DNA of 64,000 bases from Hypoxylon rubiginosum (lineage: Eukaryota; Ascomycota; Sordariomycetes; Xylariales; Hypoxylaceae), in the NCBI GenBank assembly GCA_902806565.1, contig CADCXA010000047.1, positions 42,826 to 106,825 of the forward strand, written 5' to 3'. The notes under the pieces were generated by a model. That model was not told where the DNA came from and did not search any database. It saw only the letters and a program-made list of their open reading frames with translations. Position numbers and translations under genes: made by a program. This document shows, piece by piece, positions 1-12,050 of this stretch (position 1 is its first letter; the number at the start of each line of letters is the position of its first letter).

Positions 1-108
1 CGGAAGCGTGGGTTGAAAGGCACCAGAAGCGTCCCTTCCAACGGTTCTACTAGTCATTAGATGCTGGTAGATCAGGAATCCAAGACTGCCAAACGTGCTG
101 CCGTGACC

Positions 109-1782
109 CTAGCCGGCACCACCAAAACCAGGCCACTCACCCCTCTGCTGGCCTTGCGGGTTTTGCTGAGGTTGCATCTGGTTTTGCATCTGGCTGATAG
201 TTTGAATGAAATCTGGGTTATAGTAAGCCATGCTATTTCCTGCAGGCTGCCCGGTGAATTGGGGCGGCGGAGGCGGAACAAAGCCCTGAGGCAAGTTCTG
301 CGGCCACGCGAAGGGGAATTGCGGGTTGGGCTGCTGATGAGCTTGATAACCTTGTTGGCCGTTCGCTGCGCCGTAAAATTGCGGCGCCGCAGGGTAGGGC
401 ATGTTAGGGGCCGCCTGAGCTGAAGTCGAAGGATAGTTGAATTGCTGAGGCTGAGGTTGAGGTTGTTGATACTCTTGTGCTCTGGGGGGTCTGGGTGGAA
501 GGGAATGACCGGGTCGCGCACCTCCACGATTGCCTCGACTGTCATGCCCACCACGACCATGGTGGCCTCGCTGACCTCTGCCTCGTCCTCCTCGGGATGC
601 GCCACCGCGATGGGCGTAGTTGTTCGCATAACCGGATTCCGGCGGAGCTGATGTACCTTGCGCAAGGCTAGCAGGTCTAGCCAGCTTTCTGTAAGGGCCA
701 TCGTCATCGTCGTCATATTTGAGGCTAGATACCTCAGGCGCTGCGAGGGAAGATGCATTCTCGTGACCTCCTCGTCCTGCAGCACCACCTCGACCACCAC
801 GACCGCCCCTCTTCTTCGCCTTCTGCTGTCTCTTGTACTCGGCCTCTTTCTCGTCGTCAGAGAATTCCATCTCGTCATCTGCTGGTTCTTCGTCGTGCCA
901 GTTGCTAGCGTCCGTACCCTTCTGCTGTCGAAGCGATTGCGTAAAGACATAAGTCGCATGCTTAGGCGTGTAAAACACTTTAGTTCCCAGCTCTAAGCCA
1001 AAGGCCTTGATCTCATCGTCATTTGTGAATCGTGCGGTATAACGAGGTTGAAGTACGTTGCCAATCAGATCGGCCACGGCGGCAATGACGGTACGGTTTT
1101 CTGTACTGAGAACCGAGCCGCTATCGAGGACTCGGTACTCGCCTGTAGTATTGGCTTTGACGACGACCGTATTCTCGACGATGTGCTCGACTAAGCCGAG
1201 CTCGATGAGGTCCATGTCGGGGGTAATGACGACATCCGGTTTAGGAACAACTTCTTCGGGTAGCTCATTTTTGGTTCGAACCAAAGCCGCCGAGCCACTT
1301 CCTTTCGCTTTGCCATCGCCATCATCATCGGATCCGACGTCCATTTCCATAAGAATGCGAGCGGTCTCTTCAGGGCCTAGGAGCTCGTACTGTTTACCGT
1401 CCTCTGAATCTTCGTCCGAGTCGTCGGAGCTACTCGAATCAGATGACGATTCATAGGGAGAAGAATCTTCTTCCCACTCGGGGCCACCTTGCTCGTGAGA
1501 TTGGTCGTCCTGCTGTGTGGTGCTGGGTTGGGCAGGCGCAGTGACAGAATCTTGCGGTGCGGGTTCTAGACCGCCAAGCAGAGCCTCCAATCCCGAAGTA
1601 AGAGAAGGGGGACTGGGAGGTGCCTCATGAGTTACCATATCGGTATCCTCTAGTTCCTTATCTTCCGCCGCAACATTCTGAGAAGGCAGCGTGGTACTAG
1701 AGGGAGCTGTAGATTGACTCTGAGAAGAAGCTTCCGGGGCTGGCAAAGGTGCCAGGCCAGGGATATCAGCCAGTCCAGACAT
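109..1782 (-). CDS. NAF1: H/ACA snoRNP assembly factor Naf1
   Basis: This gene encodes the nuclear chaperone that holds the Cbf5 pseudouridine synthase in H/ACA ribonucleoprotein precursors before Gar1 replaces it. It is a single uninterrupted frame of 557 residues from the start chosen here (MSGLADIPGLAPLP). An in-frame upstream ATG at 1821 would add 13 residues with no family-like character. In order: a Pro/Ser-rich N-terminus, an acidic Ser/Asp/Glu stretch, the Gar1/Naf1 beta-barrel core (from roughly residue 185, with PDMDLIELG, VLDSGSVL, DLIGNVLQPRYTARF and GTKVFYTPKHATYVF), an acidic segment, RGG-type repeats (KRGGRGGRGGAAGRGG), and a long Gln/Pro/Asn-rich tail. The domain order and the RGG/QP-rich tail match fungal Naf1. 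It diverges from ALG9 across about 730 nt. Confidence 0.93.
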   Translation of the reverse strand: MSGLADIPGLAPLPAPEASSQSQSTAPSSTTLPSQNVAAEDKELEDTDMVTHEAPPSPPSLTSGLEALLGGLEPAPQDSVTAPAQPSTTQQDDQSHEQGGPEWEEDSSPYESSSDSSSSDDSDEDSEDGKQYELLGPEETARILMEMDVGSDDDGDGKAKGSGSAALVRTKNELPEEVVPKPDVVITPDMDLIELGLVEHIVENTVVVKANTTGEYRVLDSGSVLSTENRTVIAAVADLIGNVLQPRYTARFTNDDEIKAFGLELGTKVFYTPKHATYVFTQSLRQQKGTDASNWHDEEPADDEMEFSDDEKEAEYKRQQKAKKRGGRGGRGGAAGRGGHENASSLAAPEVSSLKYDDDDDGPYRKLARPASLAQGTSAPPESGYANNYAHRGGASRGGRGRGQRGHHGRGGHDSRGNRGGARPGHSLPPRPPRAQEYQQPQPQPQQFNYPSTSAQAAPNMPYPAAPQFYGAANGQQGYQAHQQPNPQFPFAWPQNLPQGFVPPPPPQFTGQPAGNSMAYYNPDFIQTISQMQNQMQPQQNPQGQQRGEWPGFGGAG

Positions 1783-2516
1783 GTTTGCGAGGACTGCGAC
1801 GTGGCGGTTAGTATATTTCAAAATGTGTGGAGAGGGTTAAAATTTAATAACTGTGGAATATCGAGATAATTAAATGAAGGTAATGAAAGTGTCGAACTTA
1901 CCAGGCTGATATGGCGTTAGAATCGTAATTATTTCGCTGCTGGAGATCTTTACTTCGTAGAATCTGAGTATCACCACCAGTAGAAAGCTCGATTTTTCGT
2001 TACAAGTAACGACTTCTGATTGCGAGCGTGTGAGAAAATAGACTTTGTCAACAAGCAGAAGCAATCATTACACATCAAAGGTCTTTCTGCGGTGTGCAGT
2101 CGTCAGGTAAACGTGAAAATTGAAAGTGAAAGTTGAAAATCGTAAAAGATTTACTGACTTGACGAAGCTTCGGCAAGAGCAACCTTCACGTTCTAGAAAA
2201 GTAAAGTGGGAACGGAATATCTCTGTGCATGGTATATCCATGTCACTTCCTAGCTGGGCCACGGATACAGCCAATCGGATAATCGTGTTCAGACATAATT
2301 ATCCGGTGCAGGAGCATCCCTGTTTTGATGCATTAACCGGGGGCGCTTTGGCCACCAGTCCGCCGTTCTCTAGCGCAACGTCATTCCCAATTGGCTTGCT
2401 TTTCAGCTTTCAATAATTGAAAAGCTTTCCGACTGATTTCGTGCGTGGCCTCATTGAACATTGAACAGCTTACTGTTCATCACTTACATGAACCGCCTAC
2501 ACAAGATCGAGTAAAC
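1783..2516. promoter_or_regulatory. Shared upstream region of NAF1 and ALG9
   Basis: This non-coding stretch lies between the divergent starts of NAF1 and ALG9 and must hold both promoters. I see no convincing TATA box or repeat, and the short open frames in it do not look coding. Confidence 0.5.
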
Positions 2517-4500
2517 ATGGCTCCTAGATCAGCTCAGCAGCAGGAGCAGTTTGTCCATCCAACGGCTGCACATGCTAGGAAGAAGTATGTGAAACACGGG
2601 CGAACACAACGATATTGGAGATGTTGGGTACACTAACAGCTAGTGCAGAGCTCCGTCGCCGTTTATGATTGAGCCTATTAAGGCCTTTTATATCTTCCTT
2701 GTTGCGAATTTCATATCAGCCCTATTCGCACCCATCCAGGACTGTGATGAAACATTCAATTATTGGGAGCCAACTCACTACCTCTCTCATGGCTATGGCC
2801 TGCAGACATGGGAGTACTCCCCCGACTATTCCATCCGAAGTTGGTCCTATGTAGGATTACATGCAATAGTTGGGAATATCAGAAGACTTTTACCCCAATC
2901 GACAAAGGTATATCTTGTATTGAGAGTCATATTGTGTGAAAATACTAACCTCACTTATCGTGCAGCTCGCCGAGTTCTACTTTGTTCGATACGCTCTGGC
3001 ATTCGTTTGCTCGTTATGTCAAGTGCTCCTATTTCGCGTTGTCAGCTTCACTCTGAACCCACGCATCGGACTATTCTTCCTTATGGCAACCGTAATGTCG
3101 CCAGGGAATTTCCATTCCAGCACTGCCTACCTCCCCTCTAGTTTTGCTATGTATACGTCTCTACTGGGAGCTGCTGCATTCATGAATTGGAAAGGAGGGC
3201 TCAAGACCTCGTGGGGTATCTGGTGGTTTGCTGTTGGTGGAATTCTGGGCTGGCCCTTTGCCTCGGCCCTATGCGCCCCTTTCTTGCTCGAAGAGGGTAT
3301 TGTTCTATTATCCATACGCGATCACCAAGCCTTCTACGAGGCAACTATTCGGATCGGCAGAGGAGTAATCGCGGCTCTGCTACTCCTTGTAAGTCACTTA
3401 TCCCCCTTTCAGTTTAAAACTAGCTTAGTTCTCACCAGATATAGGCCGGCGATACCGCTATCAACAGCTTCTTTTACAAGAAGCTTGAAGTCGTGTCTTG
3501 GAATATTGTCAAGTACAATATCTTTTCTTCGACAGGTGGTCCTGATCTCTATGGTACCGAACCGTGGACCTTCTATTTCCGAAATCTCGCCTTAAACTTC
3601 AACATTTGGTTTATTCTCGCATTGCTTTCGCTACCGCTATTCGTTGTCCAGAAGGCCGTTTCGTCAAAGAATAACGAATTCCTCTATTGGATACGCACCA
3701 TTGCCTTCCTCTCACCTTTTTATATGTGGCTTGGCATCTTCACGGTTCAGCCGCATAAGGAAGAGCGATTTATGTATCCTATGTACCCGTTCATCGCATT
3801 GAATGCGGCATTGGGGTTACACGTCATCCTATCAGCCTTTGGGCATGCCGACCCGAAAACACTTGTCGGAAAGATTCCGGCACGCCTGAAACTTCTCGTC
3901 GTGATGGGTGCGTTCTTACTATCGTTTGACTTAGGTCTAGCACGCGTGGTAGGCTTGTACAAAGCATACTCCGCACCTCTGAAGCTTTACACACCGCTCG
4001 GGGCTGGGGTGGTTGGTCAACAGGGCCTAGGCGGACGCGGCGACCATGTATGTTTCGGCAAAGAATGGTATCGCTTCCCCAGCTCTTACTTCTTGCCTCG
4101 CGACATGCGCGCCAAATTCATCCGATCAGAGTTCCGTGGGCTGTTACCCGGCGAGTTCTCCGAGGCACGTACTGGTTTCGGCTTCTGGAGCGGCACGTGG
4201 CTACCCACGAAAGGGATGAACGACGGTAACAAAGAAGACATGGGGAAGTACGTGAACATTAGACAATGCCAGTTCTTGGTCGATACACAATACCCGGAGA
4301 ACCAGAACCCCCTACCGCCTAATGAGCCCGATTATATCGCCGATGAAGAGAACTGGAGGATCGTTACATGTGAACCGTTCCTCGATGCGGCGAACACGCA
4401 TCTTCTTGCGAGAGTACTATGGATTCCCGACTGGAGTATCGTGCCTGAGAAGTATAGGAGGAAATGGGGACGACACTGTTTGCTGGAGAGGATTACGTGA
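2517..4500 (+). CDS. ALG9: Alpha-1,2-mannosyltransferase ALG9 (GT22)
   Basis: This is the ER membrane enzyme that adds alpha-1,2-mannose from dolichol-phosphate-mannose to the lipid-linked oligosaccharide used in N-glycosylation. Exons are 2517-2584, 2649-2907, 2966-3388 and 3445-4500, giving 601 residues, with phase conserved at all three introns. The luminal-loop motif QDCDETFNYWEPTHYL, followed by HGYGLQTWEYSP and IRSW, is the GT22/ALG9 signature. YGTEPWTFYFRNL and QPHKEERFMYP are further family motifs, and alternating hydrophobic segments fit a polytopic membrane protein. The third acceptor is placed at the TAG ending at 3444, because the CAG six bases upstream would put a stop codon in frame. 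The C-terminal part has charged soluble stretches, as in fungal ALG9. Confidence 0.95.
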
Positions 4501-6147
4501 ATGGTTATATGGCCGAGGCTTTCTCGTAAGCCATTGTTGGGGAAAGATTCCGTCGCTAATGAATTCGACGAAGCGTCAGCATAGCTAAATGCCTTGATTT
4601 CATCCCTTTCTGACTAGTTGATTATAGCTCTCCTTTTCTCTTCCAGACCAAGTATAGGATCCAATCCAAATCGGAAGGGCTACCGATAGCATATATTGAG
4701 ATGTACACCGGCAGAAAAACGACGACTGCTAAGACTTCTACTCGGCATGTTTTACGCACGTGGACTCTTTAAGAAACATAATGGGCATACTAAGCCCCAA
4801 GACGCTGAAGGGTTTCATCCATGGATCTTCGGTACATCCATGGCGGCACCGCCTAAACCCCGACCCGCTTAGCGAGGATTGGTCGCGGCTCTTGGGAGCT
4901 GCATGATGTGATGTGCTGTACGTGCTTATCCCAAACGTAGCAGACGGTCTGACCTCGATTAATTACGCGTCCACTATAGTGCCGTACCTGCTTATGATGC
5001 AGCCTTTTAAAATCCATAAGGGATTCAATTGTCGCGATCGTAATTGAGCTTGATTGAATTCCAGTGTTTGAGGCAGCTATACTGACATGTGCCATAATAG
5101 ACTTTCGCTTCTGTCGTTCTCAATCGCTGTCGAATTAAGCTTAAGATCTTATCTAGATCTCTAGAAAAGGAAACCTGATAGACCCTGAAGACCCGCCGTG
5201 TTGAATCCGACGTGTTGATCACAGTTGATCACCAACGACCTCGGTGTTACGATCCATATTCGCCACGCCCGGAATCCTGGTAATTTCTATTCGCTGACAC
5301 TTACGATGAATCAGCTGCCCTACAAGAGACGGGGACTTCCGCAAGAATTATCTAGTGGCTGAGTCGTAGCAAGAAACCAATAATTCGAAATACGGGATCG
5401 GATTAGGCAGGTGTCCTAACGATCTTGGAAAATAGGATGAAGTGAGATATATCTATACATATAATAAGTTAAACATAAGCTTAACGTACATGTAACGTTG
5501 TCGCTTGCGGCCAAATCTTGGATTGGAGGGAGTGGCCTGGCAGCCTGGGCAAAGCGTGGCAGGTCTGGGGTTGATGGAACGAGGCTTGGCGAGATCTTAA
5601 CTAGCAGGGCTTCAAGGCACCGTCGCATTCATGAGCTTGTTCTTTACACCCCTAAGGCACGGCACCATTGCCACCTAAGTCACCCCAAACGAACACGGCC
5701 TTCAACGCATGAGATCGCAACGCATCCCATTGGACGCCTCCAGGGATCACGTTTCCGATGGCACATGCCTTCTCTATGTCCTGCCCGTTAAGGCATTACC
5801 CAACTTTTGCACAAGGCAGCCATGGATCGAGGTATGTTCATATGTACGATGTACGTGCTGCCCCCCCTTTCGAGGGGTGAGGCGTGGCGTGGTTGTCGCC
5901 AATTGGCGCGACCGCCCACCGAAGTTGGTTGTTTCAACTTCGCTCAAGCCACCCACGCTGGAGATCGTACCGTCGACGTATGAATGGGTCGAATTGACCG
6001 AGTAATGCCGAGCGATATCGTATCGAGACACTTATAAATACTAGTCGCCATGGCCGGACCACGAGCGAAGCACTTGAGAGAAATGCACTCGTTCAGCCGT
6101 GGTTTATAGATCAGCTTTCCCGCTAGTCTCGGTCACCAGTCGTCACC
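4501..6147. other. Intergenic region between ALG9 and GH43
   Basis: About 1.6 kb without a gene I can support. It holds the 3' flank of ALG9 and the promoter of the GH43 gene. Small open frames on both strands lack family-like composition, and I saw no tRNA. Confidence 0.5.
6033..6040 (+). promoter_or_regulatory. Candidate TATA box of the GH43 gene
   Basis: TATAAATA lies about 108 nt upstream of the GH43 start codon, a plausible core promoter position for a regulated secreted enzyme. Confidence 0.45.
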
Positions 6148-7276
6148 ATGAAGAGCCTTCTCCTTTCCCTAGGCGCCGGTATAGTCGCGGGACTTCCCTC
6201 TAGTCCGCGGGCTACCGAGGAAGTGCCAACGCTTGGTCTCGCCAACGTCACCAAGATCGACATGACCGGTGGCCTTCAGGGCCGCCGACTAGCGGGCCCG
6301 TTTATGAGCACGGATTTTCCCGACCCTAGCATGATATGGGGCGACGGGTCGTGGAAGGCTTACGCGACATCGTCCAACGGCAAGAAAATTCCCGTCGCGA
6401 CCTCTACCGACACCTGGTCGTGGACGCTCACCGGGAACGACGCGTTGCCGGACCCAGGCTCCTGGGTCGATCCTAACGACCAGGGAATCTGGGCGCCGGA
6501 CGTGCAGAAAAATGTACATATATGATTCCTTCCATCGGTAGCGCTCCCGGCCAGTGGAGCGCTCCACAGAATGGCTCGTGTGCTGACGCGTTTACTAGGA
6601 CAATGGCGTGTACGTAATGTACTACACGGCCCACCAGAATGGTGGGAGCCATTGCATCGGCGCGGCGACGTCTACCACAGCGCTGGGTCCGTTCACACCG
6701 CAGGCCCAACCGCTAATCTGCGATGGCGCCAACGGAGGCGTTATCGACGCTTCGGGTTACGATGACGGCACCGACCGGTGGATCGTGTGGAAGGTCGATG
6801 GCAACAGCTTGGGCGGCGCCACGACGTGCCAAGGGGGCACTCCCTCCGGCGCGTACACGCCGACGCCCATCAAGATCCAACGCATGGCGCGGGACGCACT
6901 AACGCTGCTCGACAGCCCCAAGACGATCCTGGACAACGAAGGGGCGTCTAACAACGGCGTGGTAGAAGCGCCGGCTTTGTACAAGATCGCGGATGGCAAC
7001 TTCGTGCTCTTCTACAGCGCCCACTGCTACTCTAGCGACGACTACGATGTCGAGTACGCATTTTCTAGCACCATCGACGGATCCTACACCAACCGCGGTA
7101 TCCTGATCCGGACCGTCGACAACAAGGGCGTCTACGGCCCCGGGGGCCTCGATATCGACCCCAACGGTAAGTCGGTCGTGTTCCACGGTCGGCTGAACCC
7201 GAACCAGGGCGGCGCCATCCGCGAGTTGTACAGCGCCGAGCTAACCATTAGCGGGCGGTCGGTCACTGGTGTCTAG
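6148..7276 (+). CDS. Secreted glycoside hydrolase family 43
   Basis: This is an inverting glycosidase of the five-bladed beta-propeller clan GH-F, which typically removes arabinofuranose or xylose from plant hemicellulose or pectin. Exons 6148-6513 and 6599-7276 give 347 residues. A short hydrophobic N-terminus (MKSLLLSLGAGIVAG) fits a signal peptide, though a weak one. All three catalytic carboxylates can be placed: the general base Asp in DFPDPSM, the pKa-modulating Asp in GVIDASGYDDGTDRW, and the general acid Glu in VVEAPALYK. NFVLFYSAHCY and GPGGLDID are further GH43-like features. The length suits a single catalytic domain with no carbohydrate-binding module. The exact subfamily and substrate cannot be told from the sequence alone. 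Confidence 0.9.
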
Positions 7277-7799
7277 AGTAATTTCGGAGAACCCGAGAAA
7301 GAAAAGAAAGGAAAAACTCTGGTTTTAATACGCTGCTAATACTCTGCGATAAAAATATTGTCTATTTGGTTAATTAGCGAAGGATGATGATGCGTTTATG
7401 ACGCGACGAAAGGGAAAATGATGGATTCGCTGTCGGTCCAGCCCAGAGGGACGACCTGTTTTGTGCAGAACTCTGGCAAACATTGTATATATCTTCGCTT
7501 CTTGCACATATCACGTTTTGCTATATATTAACTTGAGTATATAGTCATACCTTGGAAGCTATACATTGGAATTGCATTATAAATTCGACATTCGACATTA
7601 CGGACTAATCGTTATGAATGCGACACGCTTTGCTGGTGCTCGCCTCTACCGCCCGAACGCTTGACTCAGATACCTAACCACACCAGATTATCTAGAAGGA
7701 TAGAACTTGGAAACCCAGAAAAATGAGAATTCATAGCGCGACCGCACAGCAGATCTTGGGTATATATCGGTTAAACAGCTGCTGTCATATCCTCTGTGT
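7277..7799. other. Intergenic region between convergent GH43 and MFS genes
   Basis: This AT-leaning 3' flanking sequence is shared by two convergent genes. I see no feature in it beyond presumed terminators. Confidence 0.5.
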
Positions 7800-10176
7800 T
7801 CATAGAGTGTGCAATTTGGAGTCCTTCGTCCACCGGCGGAATTGCTTACCCCAGGGGATGAAGACGCACAGCCCGAGGACGGAGAAACCGCAGGTGAGAG
7901 CCATGATAAGCAGGACCGGGCTTATGTAGCCCGATCGCGCGGCCCAATCGTTGAAGTAGAATATCAAGCCGAACTGCATTCCGACAGTTAGGATTGAACT
8001 GTGCGGAATAGGGGATAGAAAATGAGAAGGGGGGGGAACTTACTCCAAAAGTGTTCTTCACGATGGTGGCAGCGATCATGACCTCGCCGGGGAGGGATTT
8101 ATACTGCAGGTTACATTCCACGTCAGCAACTATTCCACGGCTTTAATAGAGTGAAGTCGTAACACCCGTGCGACGAGATCATGGCGAAGAGATAGCTCAT
8201 ATCTGAGGTAAAGAGGCTAGGAATAGAGTAGTACTCACCGAGTCGACAGCATACGCGATAGCAATCGCCGGGATCCCCACAACCTGCAGCCCGACGAGCG
8301 AGTATCCCACAATCACAATAACCTCCCAGGACCAAGCGCGCTGGTACCCCACGGCCGCGACCACCATGCCCGCAAGATTCGCGCACACGTACGGGATCAG
8401 CGCCGGCAGCCGCATCTCGGCCTCCAGTACACCGCCGTTGGCGCGGGCGCGCCGCAGCGCGATCCGGTCGGACAGCGGGCCGGCGGTGCCGAGGGCCACG
8501 ACGGCGCCGGCCGCGAACGCGAAGTTGGTGAAGCCGATCTGGTCCGGGGTGAACAGAAAAGGCGGGGCGCCGAATACCTGCGCCTGCGTCAGGTTCAGGC
8601 ACAGCAGCGCGTTGGCCGCGAAGCCCATGGCCAGCGAGGACCACAGCACGATCGGGTAGCACACTAGGATGCGGATCGGCGACACCATGTCCCGGAGCAG
8701 GACGGCGGCGACGCTGCCGCTGCCGCCGCGGTGGTTGAAGCGCTGGCGCTTGCGCATCGGGAGCATGGAGAATTGGGCGCGCGAGGGCCGTCCGTTGGCG
8801 ATGTGGTGCGCGGTCGTCATCGTGGGGACGGTCTGCGGCGACTGCGTCCGCATGTGCGCCTCGGAGCTGGAGCTCGAGATCACGCCGTCGCTGGCCTTTT
8901 CCGCGCCGGGGGGTGCTGCGGTCCGGATGTCCATGATGCTGGGGCTGCTGCTGGCCGGCACGGTTATTACTGGGCGGTCGTACTTGGTCTCCGGGTGGGC
9001 GACGAGGAGGAAGATGAAGCTGGCCTTTGCCGTGTTAGTACTTCTTTCTGGAAGTGTGGGAACCTCTGTAAAAATCCTGGCGGAAGACTTACCCCTTGCA
9101 ATATGGTGCAGACCCAGAACTACGACCCCAAAGTTAGTTTTTTTGGACTTGGGGTACTGGAAAATGTTTGGATGCTAGGATGCAGTACTTACAAACCACC
9201 TCCATGATATTTGCGTGGCGATGGCGCCCGAGATAATGGGGCCGATGAATAGGCCGAGGAAATACGCCCAGCTACACATCTCATGAGCTCACCTGGCATA
9301 GAATTATAAAAGAGAATATGGGGGATATCACTTACAAGTACAAAGCCATGCTACTCCCCCTCTGATGCAAGAACAGCAGATCGGCGACGACCATGGGCAT
9401 GATGCTCTCGTTCGCCGCGGCGCCGAGGCCCGAAATCACCCTGGCGGCGAGGAAGCTGGGGTAGCTGGTGACGAGACCCTGCCACTATAGCAACAGGAGT
9501 CAGTGATTACTCGTTTAGGAAGGGAATTTTCTCATTTTATGCATGTCTCGGGAGTGATTACTCCCAAGCGAGCAGAAATTATACTAGAAGGGGTAAAAGG
9601 AGCCCTGGATGTTACATACGACGTTGGCAAGGATGCAGACGAGACCGCAGACGAGGACGACGGGGCGGCGGCCGACGAGGTTGGCGGCGGGGACGATCAG
9701 GAAGTTGGCGTACCCCAGCGTGATGGCGGCGGCGCCGAACAGCATGTTGACCTCGGGCAGCGACTTGCGGAACTCGGCCTCGAAGAGGAGCGTCAGGGGC
9801 GAGATGGCCAGCGGGGTCATGATGCTGACGAAGACGAAGACGGACTGGTTGACGATGACGATGGTCTTCCACGTCCGGCTCCAGTTCTGCGGCAGGTGGT
9901 TAGCTACCTAGGTAGGTAGTTACCTCCTAAGCTGCTGTGACTCGGATGAGATGTGATGTGATGTGCTATGCTTACTAATGGATCGTCCGGGTTAGACGTC
10001 GGTTGCGGGACGAGCACGACCTCGTTGTTGGCCGCGCCCTCGCCCTCGCCGCCGCCTTGGCCGCCCGCGAAGATGATGTCGGTGCCGGGGATGATATCCG
10101 GCATCGCGTTCTGCTCCATGACTTCTACGTCGCCTTGGCGTGGGATATAATGCGCTGCGTTTGGCTCGGTAGACAT
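7800..10176 (-). CDS. Major facilitator superfamily transporter
   Basis: This is a plasma-membrane proton-coupled transporter of unknown substrate. Eight exons were assembled in transcription order: 10176-9976, 9907-9620, 9484-9336, 9271-9193, 9119-9093, 9024-8239, 8103-8044 and 7973-7800. They give 587 residues with phase kept at every junction. Visible MFS signatures are the motif-A-like NLVGRRPVVL after TM2, the TM4-5 block VISGLGAAANESIMPMV, SWRWFFWVCTIL, HPETKYDRP before the central loop, and a C-terminal NTFGFGLIFYFNDW. This pattern matches the large fungal DHA1-like group. The fifth exon is only 27 nt, and the next exon uses an AAG acceptor, forced by phase, 3' of a good CTAAC branch site. 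An alternative extra 5' exon (10276-10214) would splice in phase at 10164, so the N-terminus is uncertain. Confidence 0.88.
9905..9914. repeat. 10-bp palindrome TACCTAGGTA (copy 1)
   Basis: A perfect palindrome that spans the 3' splice site of the second intron of the MFS gene, one of six perfect copies in the GC-normal part of the window. Confidence 0.9.
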
Positions 10177-11295
10177 AATTTCCGTAATTGATAATCGCTT
10201 GACAACCACTTACGTGAAAAATGGACACGGGGGTCTGCGTGGGTAGAGCGAGTCCGGCCATCTTATCCTCTTTCATACTCTTCGCGCCTTGACCTTCTTA
10301 GCCGAAGGATCGACGCCCGGCACCGTAAAGCTGGCTACGTACCTAGGTAGATATATGCTAGTTTTACATCAAGTCTATCTACAGGTGCTTCGGGGGTGAC
10401 TCCGAGGAGAAGTGGCTTCCCCGGACTTGTCTGTCGGGGCAAACAAGGTCGACAGTCACATCCGGCGTTGGACTAGATGTAAGTCCTTCTGCGGCAGCCC
10501 GATATGATTCTCTAGCACAGTTGTCCTACCTTAGTGTAGCACAACAGAAAGGGTGGCGCTGTCGTTGAATACCTAATGGATACCCAGCGCCGGACGTCCG
10601 AACCCTTGACGTGCTTACCTCCTAGACTCAAGCCACAATGGATCTTTTATTGATATCGTCATAAGCTCGGCTAAGATTGCCTTAGACCTTTATTCGGACT
10701 ATTTTACGGTCTGTTTAGGCCAAATGTATAAGACACTCTAGTGTAGTCGTTACATAGTGCCATACTGGGGCACGCTCCCGCAAGACAACAACGTAAGTGT
10801 TCGTCACCCTGAAGCAAGACACATGCAACCTATTGCGAAGATGTCACAATTCTTAACTTGTTATAGTGATAAAAAATGTGCGGACACCAAAGCCCGGCGC
10901 TAGATCCAGGCAAGCCATGAGGATGCATGCAGAGTAGGTTAGTGCCGGGCTTGGTGATGGATTGCGGCGTAGGTTGACTAGACGCCAGGAGCTGAAAGGG
11001 AATCTTGGATATACAAGTTATCAAGGGGCATATAAACTATCTACATCTCGCTACTCGAGCTGACTTCAGTCCCATTTTTTCATTGGTCGCCTCACCGCCT
11101 CACCCGGAACTCCCTAACCCATCCACCCGCAGATAGTTGACAGGTCAGTATTTCAGCTTGCGGTTTCTCCAGAGCATCTCCGAAGAGGTCCTTAGTATCA
11201 TGTCCAGTACAGGATATCGCGCCCGGATGGAAAAATATGGCGACAGTTGCGTTCGCATCTTGGTAAAATCGATCGACTCTCTTCACTGGGGCCCG
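10177..11295. other. Intergenic region upstream of the MFS gene
   Basis: About 1.1 kb holding the MFS promoter and the 3' flank of the decayed P450. A minus-strand frame at 11092-11286 (64 codons) is directly downstream of the P450 remnant, but I do not recognise it. No other gene is supported. Confidence 0.45.
10340..10349. repeat. 10-bp palindrome TACCTAGGTA (copy 2)
   Basis: A perfect copy about 165 bp upstream of the MFS start codon. Confidence 0.9.
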
Positions 11296-12050
11296 AGACT
11301 AAAAGGGGCAGCATAGCTTGTCTTTGACGGAGCCGATGCCGTTACCAACACGATAAATGTGCTCTCCACCTATAGAATCCGGTGGCGCCGTGCGTCTCCT
11401 AGTATAGGTTAGCAAAGTATGAAATACAGAAGCATGATGCGAAAAGACTGATTGGAACGTCACGTATTGTAGCATATTCCAACCCTTCCAATCGAAGTAA
11501 AAGTCTAGCTCGCGCACGGTAAGCGCCAGTACGAGCTTCGTCTCGATCATGGCTAACTCCTCGCCGATGCATCTCGTATTACCGAGCTCGGAGGGGCGCC
11601 ACGCGCTCTTGACTAGGTGTAGCGGGCGACCCTCGGCGACGAGGAAGCGCTCTCCATAACGCGCGGCCCCAGGTCCGAGCGCAGGTGTATGGCGGTCGGG
11701 CTCGTCCAGATGACGGAGTCGTCCGTGGGATAGCTAGCCCCGTCATACGGTAGCGGAAGCTGAGACCACGGCATCCGCGGCGGTGCGTCGACCTTAGCGG
11801 GTGAAGGCGGAGACTCTTTGATAGCTAGCTGCTGTCGTGTACTGCAGGCTATTGAGCTTGTGTGGCTCCCGGGAAAGCGTCGTGCTTGGCTCGCGTCTGT
11901 CGTAACACTTCGGAGACATGGCAATCTCGTACAAGACACAGCAGGAAACCCTAGGCTCAGCTGCCGATCTTCGTTCCCGTATTCGTTCTTGTACTCTTTA
12001 ACAGCGAGATCGATGACAGTCTTCTCGCTGCTGGCATCGTAGGGGGTAGC
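11296..12050 (-). pseudogene. Cytochrome P450 pseudogene, C-terminal half
   Basis: This is a decayed heme-thiolate monooxygenase. Reading the minus strand from the 12.05 kb end, I see pieces matching the C-terminal half of a fungal P450, but in different frames: KTVIDLAVKEYKNEYG before the I helix, LSREPHKLNSLQYTTA just before where the ExxR helix should be, and YPTDDSVIWTSPTAIH. Then, after a frame shift near 11670, come YGERFLVAEGRPLH, the heme-loop region AWRPSELGNTRCIGEELAM and the terminal VLALTVRELDFYFDW. In the heme loop the usual F-x-x-G-x-R-x-C-x-G has become S-E-L-G-N-T-R-C-I-G: the Cys ligand survives but the Phe is lost. The I-helix A/G-G-x-D/E-T-T region and the ExxR are missing or out of frame, and there is no N-terminal half. 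It lies near the MFS gene and may be a relic of a former cluster. Confidence 0.8.

Noticed and set aside
72..959. 295-codon minus-strand frame overlapping NAF1
   Set aside because: An alternate frame of the RGG/Q-rich part of NAF1; its Arg-rich, motif-free sequence reflects codon bias of the real gene.
10165..10276. Extra 5' exon for the MFS gene
   Set aside because: It can be joined in phase, but the acceptor (GAG) and branch site are poor, and a reasonable start (MSTEPNAAHY) exists in the next exon; mentioned only as an alternative.
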